A model generated the notes under the pieces. The model did no database searches. It worked only from the letters and a program-made list of their open reading frames with translations, and was not told the DNA's origin. Below, piece after piece: positions 7,403 to 10,412 of a stretch of 10,412 bases of DNA (position 1 is the first letter of the stretch; each line of letters begins with the position of its first letter). The translations under genes were made by a program, and so were the position numbers. This stretch comes from an uncultured Eubacteriales bacterium (GTDB taxonomy: Bacteria > Bacillota > Clostridia > UBA1381 > UMGS1253): NCBI GenBank assembly GCA_900550065.1, contig URQR01000060.1, positions 1-10,412 of the forward strand, written 5' to 3'.

Positions 7403-7431
7403 TTGTAAAAAGGCGCAAAAACCTGTAGACC
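7403..7431 (+). promoter_or_regulatory. Weak candidate promoter for uxaA-uxaB
   Basis: TTGTAA (7403-7408) and TAGACC (7426-7431) are 17 bases apart and could be -35 and -10 boxes, but the -10 match is poor. A promoter must lie between the terminator and uxaA if these genes are expressed on their own. The position would place the downstream palindrome over the transcription start, consistent with repression. This is low-confidence. Confidence 0.25.
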
Positions 7432-7447
7432 AAAGACAAAATCTTTG
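7431..7447. promoter_or_regulatory. Palindrome that may be a regulator-binding site for uxaA-uxaB
   Basis: CAAAGA and TCTTTG are perfect inverted half-sites separated by 5 bases, 43 bases upstream of the uxaA start. Hexuronate genes are commonly controlled by GntR- or LacI-family repressors that bind such dyads near the promoter. No matching regulator gene is in the window, so the role is inference. A second, looser dyad (TATCCT/AGGATA, 7449-7469) follows and overlaps a purine-rich AAAGGA. Confidence 0.4.
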
Positions 7448-7477
7448 TTATCCTATTGAAGAAAGGATACTTTGATA

Positions 7478-7483
7478 AGGGGG
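7478..7483 (+). promoter_or_regulatory. Ribosome binding site deciding the uxaA start
   Basis: AAGGGG, part of a longer AAGGGGG run, lies 6 bases before ATG at 7490. It supports this start over the in-frame TTG at 7472, whose AAAGGA (7462-7467) is only 4 bases away. The ATG also gives the N-terminus usual for the family. Confidence 0.6.
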
Positions 7484-7489
7484 CCGCAT

Positions 7490-8980
7490 ATGGCTGATTT
7501 TTTACAGATTACGCCGTCCGATACGGTTGCAGTAGCGCTGCGAAGCGTCCGCAGGGGAGAGGTAGTGCAAGTCGACGGCAAAACATATACAGCAAAAGAT
7601 GATATCCCATTTGGACACAAGCTGGCGCTGCAAGATATCGCGGCAGGTGAAAACATAATAAAATACGGATATCCAATTGGCCATGCCGTATCTGACATTT
7701 CCGCCGGGGCGCATGTCCACACGCACAACCTTAAAACAAACCTATCCGGTAAAACGAGCTATACATACACGCCACAGTACGCGCCCACGTCCGTTCCGGA
7801 GGGAATTGATACGACCTTTGACGGCTATTTACGCACAGATGGACGAGTGGGAATTCGCAACGAACTTTGGATTATTCCGACGGTTGGCTGTGTGAACCAA
7901 ACGGCACGCATCCTGCAAGCACGCGGGCAGCAGCTTTTCGGCGGGCTGTGCGACGGCGTGTTTGCTCTCCCGCACACGGCGGGCTGTTCCCAATTGGGCG
8001 ACGACCATAAAACAGCGCAGAAAATCCTTGCTGGGCTGGTCAATCATCCGAACGCGGGCGGCGTGTTAGTGCTGAGCCTTGGCTGTGAAAACAATAATTT
8101 GGACGAATTTATGCCCATTTTGGGCGGCTATGACCCGAACCGGGTCAAGTTTCTTGTCGCGCAGGACTGTGAAGATGAAATCGAGACGGGGCTTGCGCTG
8201 CTGGGCGAGCTCGTCGCCTATATAAAAACGCAGAAACGGCAGCCGGTAGGGGCGGATCAGCTCACAATCGGATTTAAATGCGGCGGGTCGGACGCGTTTT
8301 CCGGTATCACGGCAAACCCGCTCTGCGGGCGCATCTGCGACACGGTAACTGCGCTGGGCGGACGCGCGATTTTGACCGAAGTGCCGGAGATGTTCGGCGC
8401 GGAAACGCTTTTGATGAACCGTGCAAAGGATGAAACGGTTTTTAATAAAACCGTATCGCTTATCAACGATTTTAAACAGTACTACATCGACTATGGCCAG
8501 CCAATCTATGAAAATCCAGCCCCGGGCAACAAAGCCGGCGGTATCACAACGTTGGAGGAAAAGTCGCTCGGCTGTGTCCAGAAGGGCGGACGCGCCGTCG
8601 TGACGGATACGCTTGCGTTCGGGCAGGTGTGTCGCACGCCGGGACTGAACCTGTTGACCGGGCCGGGCAACGACAGTGTGTCGATTACGAACTTGGTTGC
8701 CTCCGGCGCGCAAATGATTCTCTTTACTACAGGACGCGGCAACCCGCTCGGTACCGCCGTCCCAACGGTCAAGCTCGCGACGAACACGGCGCTCGCCGTA
8801 CGCAAGCGGGGCTGGATTGACTTTAACGCGGGCATACTGGCAGAGGGAGAACCGTTTCATGCGGTGCATGATAATCTTTGGCGCTATTTGCTTGATGTTG
8901 CGTCCGGACGGGCACGCACAAAAAATGAGGAATCCGGATACCGCGAAATTGCAATTTTCAAAAACGGCGTGACGCTATAA
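7490..8980 (+). CDS. uxaA: Altronate dehydratase (UxaA)
   Basis: Dehydrates D-altronate to 2-keto-3-deoxy-D-gluconate, a late step of galacturonate catabolism in the cytoplasm. The 496 residues match the full-length E. coli enzyme (about 495), with both family domains fused. The N-terminal SAF domain, about 1-85, opens FLQITPSDTVAVALR and carries the His-rich AHVHTHNLKT motif (74-83). The C-terminal catalytic domain starts at about 110 with the hallmark DGYLRTDGRVGIRN, followed by IPTVGCVNQTA (Cys134), TAGCSQLG (Cys166), LGCENNN (Cys199), KCGGSDAFSG (Cys264) and GCVQKGG (Cys362). Some of these Cys and His residues may bind the iron the family needs. A galactarate dehydratase (GarD-like) reading is possible, since the families are homologous, but the adjacent tagaturonate reductase strongly favours altronate. 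The ATG at 7490 is chosen over a TTG at 7472. Confidence 0.93.
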   Translation: MADFLQITPSDTVAVALRSVRRGEVVQVDGKTYTAKDDIPFGHKLALQDIAAGENIIKYGYPIGHAVSDISAGAHVHTHNLKTNLSGKTSYTYTPQYAPTSVPEGIDTTFDGYLRTDGRVGIRNELWIIPTVGCVNQTARILQARGQQLFGGLCDGVFALPHTAGCSQLGDDHKTAQKILAGLVNHPNAGGVLVLSLGCENNNLDEFMPILGGYDPNRVKFLVAQDCEDEIETGLALLGELVAYIKTQKRQPVGADQLTIGFKCGGSDAFSGITANPLCGRICDTVTALGGRAILTEVPEMFGAETLLMNRAKDETVFNKTVSLINDFKQYYIDYGQPIYENPAPGNKAGGITTLEEKSLGCVQKGGRAVVTDTLAFGQVCRTPGLNLLTGPGNDSVSITNLVASGAQMILFTTGRGNPLGTAVPTVKLATNTALAVRKRGWIDFNAGILAEGEPFHAVHDNLWRYLLDVASGRARTKNEESGYREIAIFKNGVTL

Positions 8981-8995
8981 ATAATACAGGTACAG

Positions 8996-9001
8996 AAAGG
9001 A
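8996..9001 (+). promoter_or_regulatory. Ribosome binding site for the TTG start of uxaB
   Basis: AAAGGA sits 9 bases before the TTG at 9011, within the 30-base gap after uxaA. No ATG lies in a comparable position, so the TTG start is well supported, and it gives the family-typical VVQFGEGNFLRGF near the N-terminus. Confidence 0.65.
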
Positions 9002-9010
9002 CTGAAAGCT

Positions 9011-10366
9011 TTGAAAGAACGGGTCGTTCAATTCGGCGAGGGCAATTTTCTGCGGGGCTTCGTCGACTATTTTATCAACGAATTAAACGAGAAAGCAAAC
9101 TTTGACACCTCCGTTGTCGTTGTACAGCCGCTCCCGGGCGGGATGGCAGAGCAAATCAACGCGCAAAGCGGAGTATATACAACCATCCTGCGCGGGATTG
9201 AAAACAGCGAGTTGGTCGAAGAAATCAAGAAAAACACCTGCATCAGCCGGTGTATCAACCCTTACGAGCGGTTCTGTCAGTTTCTCGCGCTGGCGCGCAG
9301 CGAGGAGCTGCAATTTGTGGTTTCCAACACAACGGAGGCAGGCATCGCCTTTGACCCCGCGTGCAGCGTGCTCGACGAGCCGCCGTCCTCTTTCCCTGCA
9401 AAGGTGACACGGTTTTTGTTGGAGCGCTACCGTTACTTTGACGGCGCGGCGGATAAGGGGCTGATTTTCCTGCCGTGTGAGCTGATTGACTATAACGGAC
9501 GCAAGCTGCGGGAATGTATTTTACAATATATTGCCCTTTGGGGCTTAGATGATGGCTTCAAAGCATGGGTCGAAACGTGCTGCACGTTTACAAGTACGCT
9601 CGTCGACCGGATTGTGACCGGCTATCCGCGCGACACGGCCCATGAATGGGAGGCACGCCTCGGCTATAAAGACGCTTTAATGGTGACGGCGGAGTACTTC
9701 CACCTGTGGGTTATCGAGGGCATGGGCGAGAAAAAAACGCTGCTCCCACTCGACCAATACGGCTATAACGTTATCTTCACCGACGATATTTTGCCATACA
9801 AGACCCGTAAAGTACGTATTCTAAACGGTGCGCATACGATGAGCGTTCTGGCGGCGCATCTGTTAGGCTTTGAAACAGTGCTCGACATGATGAACGATGC
9901 GGCAATGGCAAGGTATATCGAAAAGGGCGTCTTTGAAGAAATTATTCCGACTATCGACACACTTCCGAAGCAGGAATTAGAGTCGTACGCGCGCAGCGTA
10001 TTAGAACGGTTCCGCAACCCTTGCATTCACCACCGCCTGCTCGACATCTGCTTAAACTCCGTCGCAAAGTACAAAGAGCGCGTACTCCCCTCACTGCTTG
10101 GGTATCAGGCGCGGTTTGGGCGGCTGCCGCAGATTTTGACCTTCTCACTCGCCGCTCTGATTCTATTTTACAAAAGCGGCGACGCGCGCGACAGCGAAGC
10201 GGTCGTTTCCTTTATGCAGTCGCATAGCACAGAGGAAATCTTAGCGAATACGGCGCTCTGGGGCTGCGACCTGACGCAGACAGACGGGCTGTCAGAAGTG
10301 GTAAATACAATCATCACACAGTGCGAAAAGCAAGGGCTTGCACAAGTAGTGCAATCCTATCTCTAA
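9011..10366 (+). CDS. uxaB: Tagaturonate reductase / altronate oxidoreductase (UxaB)
   Basis: NADH-dependent reduction of D-tagaturonate to D-altronate, supplying the substrate of the preceding uxaA product. It belongs to the mannitol dehydrogenase (polyol-specific long-chain dehydrogenase) family. Of 451 residues, the N-terminal nucleotide-binding part begins QFGEGNFLRGFVDY (7-20) and continues with VVSNTTEAGI (103-112). The C-terminal helical domain carries the catalytic pattern K267-x4-N272-x2-H275 in RKVRILNGAHT, which has the same Lys-Asn-His spacing as remembered for mannitol 2-dehydrogenase. The gene follows uxaA after 30 bases and is presumably in one operon. Fructuronate reductase (UxuB) is a related alternative, but pairing with uxaA favours UxaB. 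Length agrees with Gram-positive members, slightly shorter than E. coli UxaB (about 480). Confidence 0.92.
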   Translation: MKERVVQFGEGNFLRGFVDYFINELNEKANFDTSVVVVQPLPGGMAEQINAQSGVYTTILRGIENSELVEEIKKNTCISRCINPYERFCQFLALARSEELQFVVSNTTEAGIAFDPACSVLDEPPSSFPAKVTRFLLERYRYFDGAADKGLIFLPCELIDYNGRKLRECILQYIALWGLDDGFKAWVETCCTFTSTLVDRIVTGYPRDTAHEWEARLGYKDALMVTAEYFHLWVIEGMGEKKTLLPLDQYGYNVIFTDDILPYKTRKVRILNGAHTMSVLAAHLLGFETVLDMMNDAAMARYIEKGVFEEIIPTIDTLPKQELESYARSVLERFRNPCIHHRLLDICLNSVAKYKERVLPSLLGYQARFGRLPQILTFSLAALILFYKSGDARDSEAVVSFMQSHSTEEILANTALWGCDLTQTDGLSEVVNTIITQCEKQGLAQVVQSYL

Positions 10367-10412
10367 AAATAAAGCAATATAGCAGAAACCCCCGCAGGGC
10401 AAATTTACCCGC
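10367..10412 (+). other. Short sequence after uxaB, cut by window edge
   Basis: These 46 bases hold no gene. The CCCCCGCAGGG...ACCCGC sequence at the very end is GC-rich and could be the left arm of a terminator or intergenic hairpin, but the partner arm lies beyond the edge. Nothing firmer can be said. Confidence 0.3.

Noticed and set aside
7472..7489. TTG at 7472 as the uxaA start
   Set aside because: The extra residues MIRGPH are not part of the usual UxaA N-terminus, and the ATG at 7490 has a better-spaced AAGGGG site.
8066..8869. Long minus-strand open frame of 267 codons inside uxaA
   Set aside because: It is a shadow of a GC-rich coding region. The protein is Arg-rich and resembles no family, there is no ribosome binding site, and uxaA on the other strand is unmistakable.

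Overview
The window is bacterial and fits an anaerobic, spore-forming Clostridia-type member of the Bacillota (Oscillospiraceae-like). This placement is inferred from strong AGGAGG-type ribosome binding sites with GTG and TTG starts, an S-layer-homology (SLH) protein, a Gram-positive MacAB-type exporter whose adaptor has very short hairpins, a CotJC-like manganese catalase, and UxaA/UxaB enzymes of hexuronate use. It cannot be fixed to a genus from this sequence. There are no RNA genes, insertion sequences, prophage genes or CRISPR arrays.

Layout. (1) Positions 1-621, minus strand: the first 207 codons of a manganese catalase that runs off the left edge. (2) 622-937: an AT-rich divergent intergenic region with a plausible plus-strand promoter. 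(3) 938-4827, plus strand: a MacA/HlyD-like membrane-fusion protein, a MacB/LolD-type ABC ATPase and an FtsX/MacB-type permease, forming one exporter. (4) 4906-7317: a secreted SLH protein that follows the permease after a 78-base gap with no terminator, so it may belong to the same transcript. A strong rho-independent terminator at 7329-7360 closes the block. (5) 7361-7489: a regulatory gap with a palindrome that could be an operator, then uxaA (altronate dehydratase) and uxaB (tagaturonate reductase) 30 bases apart. The window ends 46 bases after uxaB.

How the genes work together. The ATPase and permease, joined by the adaptor, should move a substrate across or out of the cytoplasmic membrane, driven by ATP. 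The SLH protein would sit non-covalently on the cell wall and could be a wall-level partner, although this link rests only on gene order. UxaB reduces D-tagaturonate to D-altronate and UxaA dehydrates altronate to 2-keto-3-deoxygluconate. These are two consecutive steps of galacturonate (pectin) breakdown. The isomerase, kinase and aldolase of the pathway are not in the window.

Most of the content is recognisable. The points most worth a second look are the tandemly duplicated adaptor core with its Met/Gly-rich tail, the exporter-SLH linkage, the poorly signalled start of the ATPase gene, and the palindrome before uxaA.
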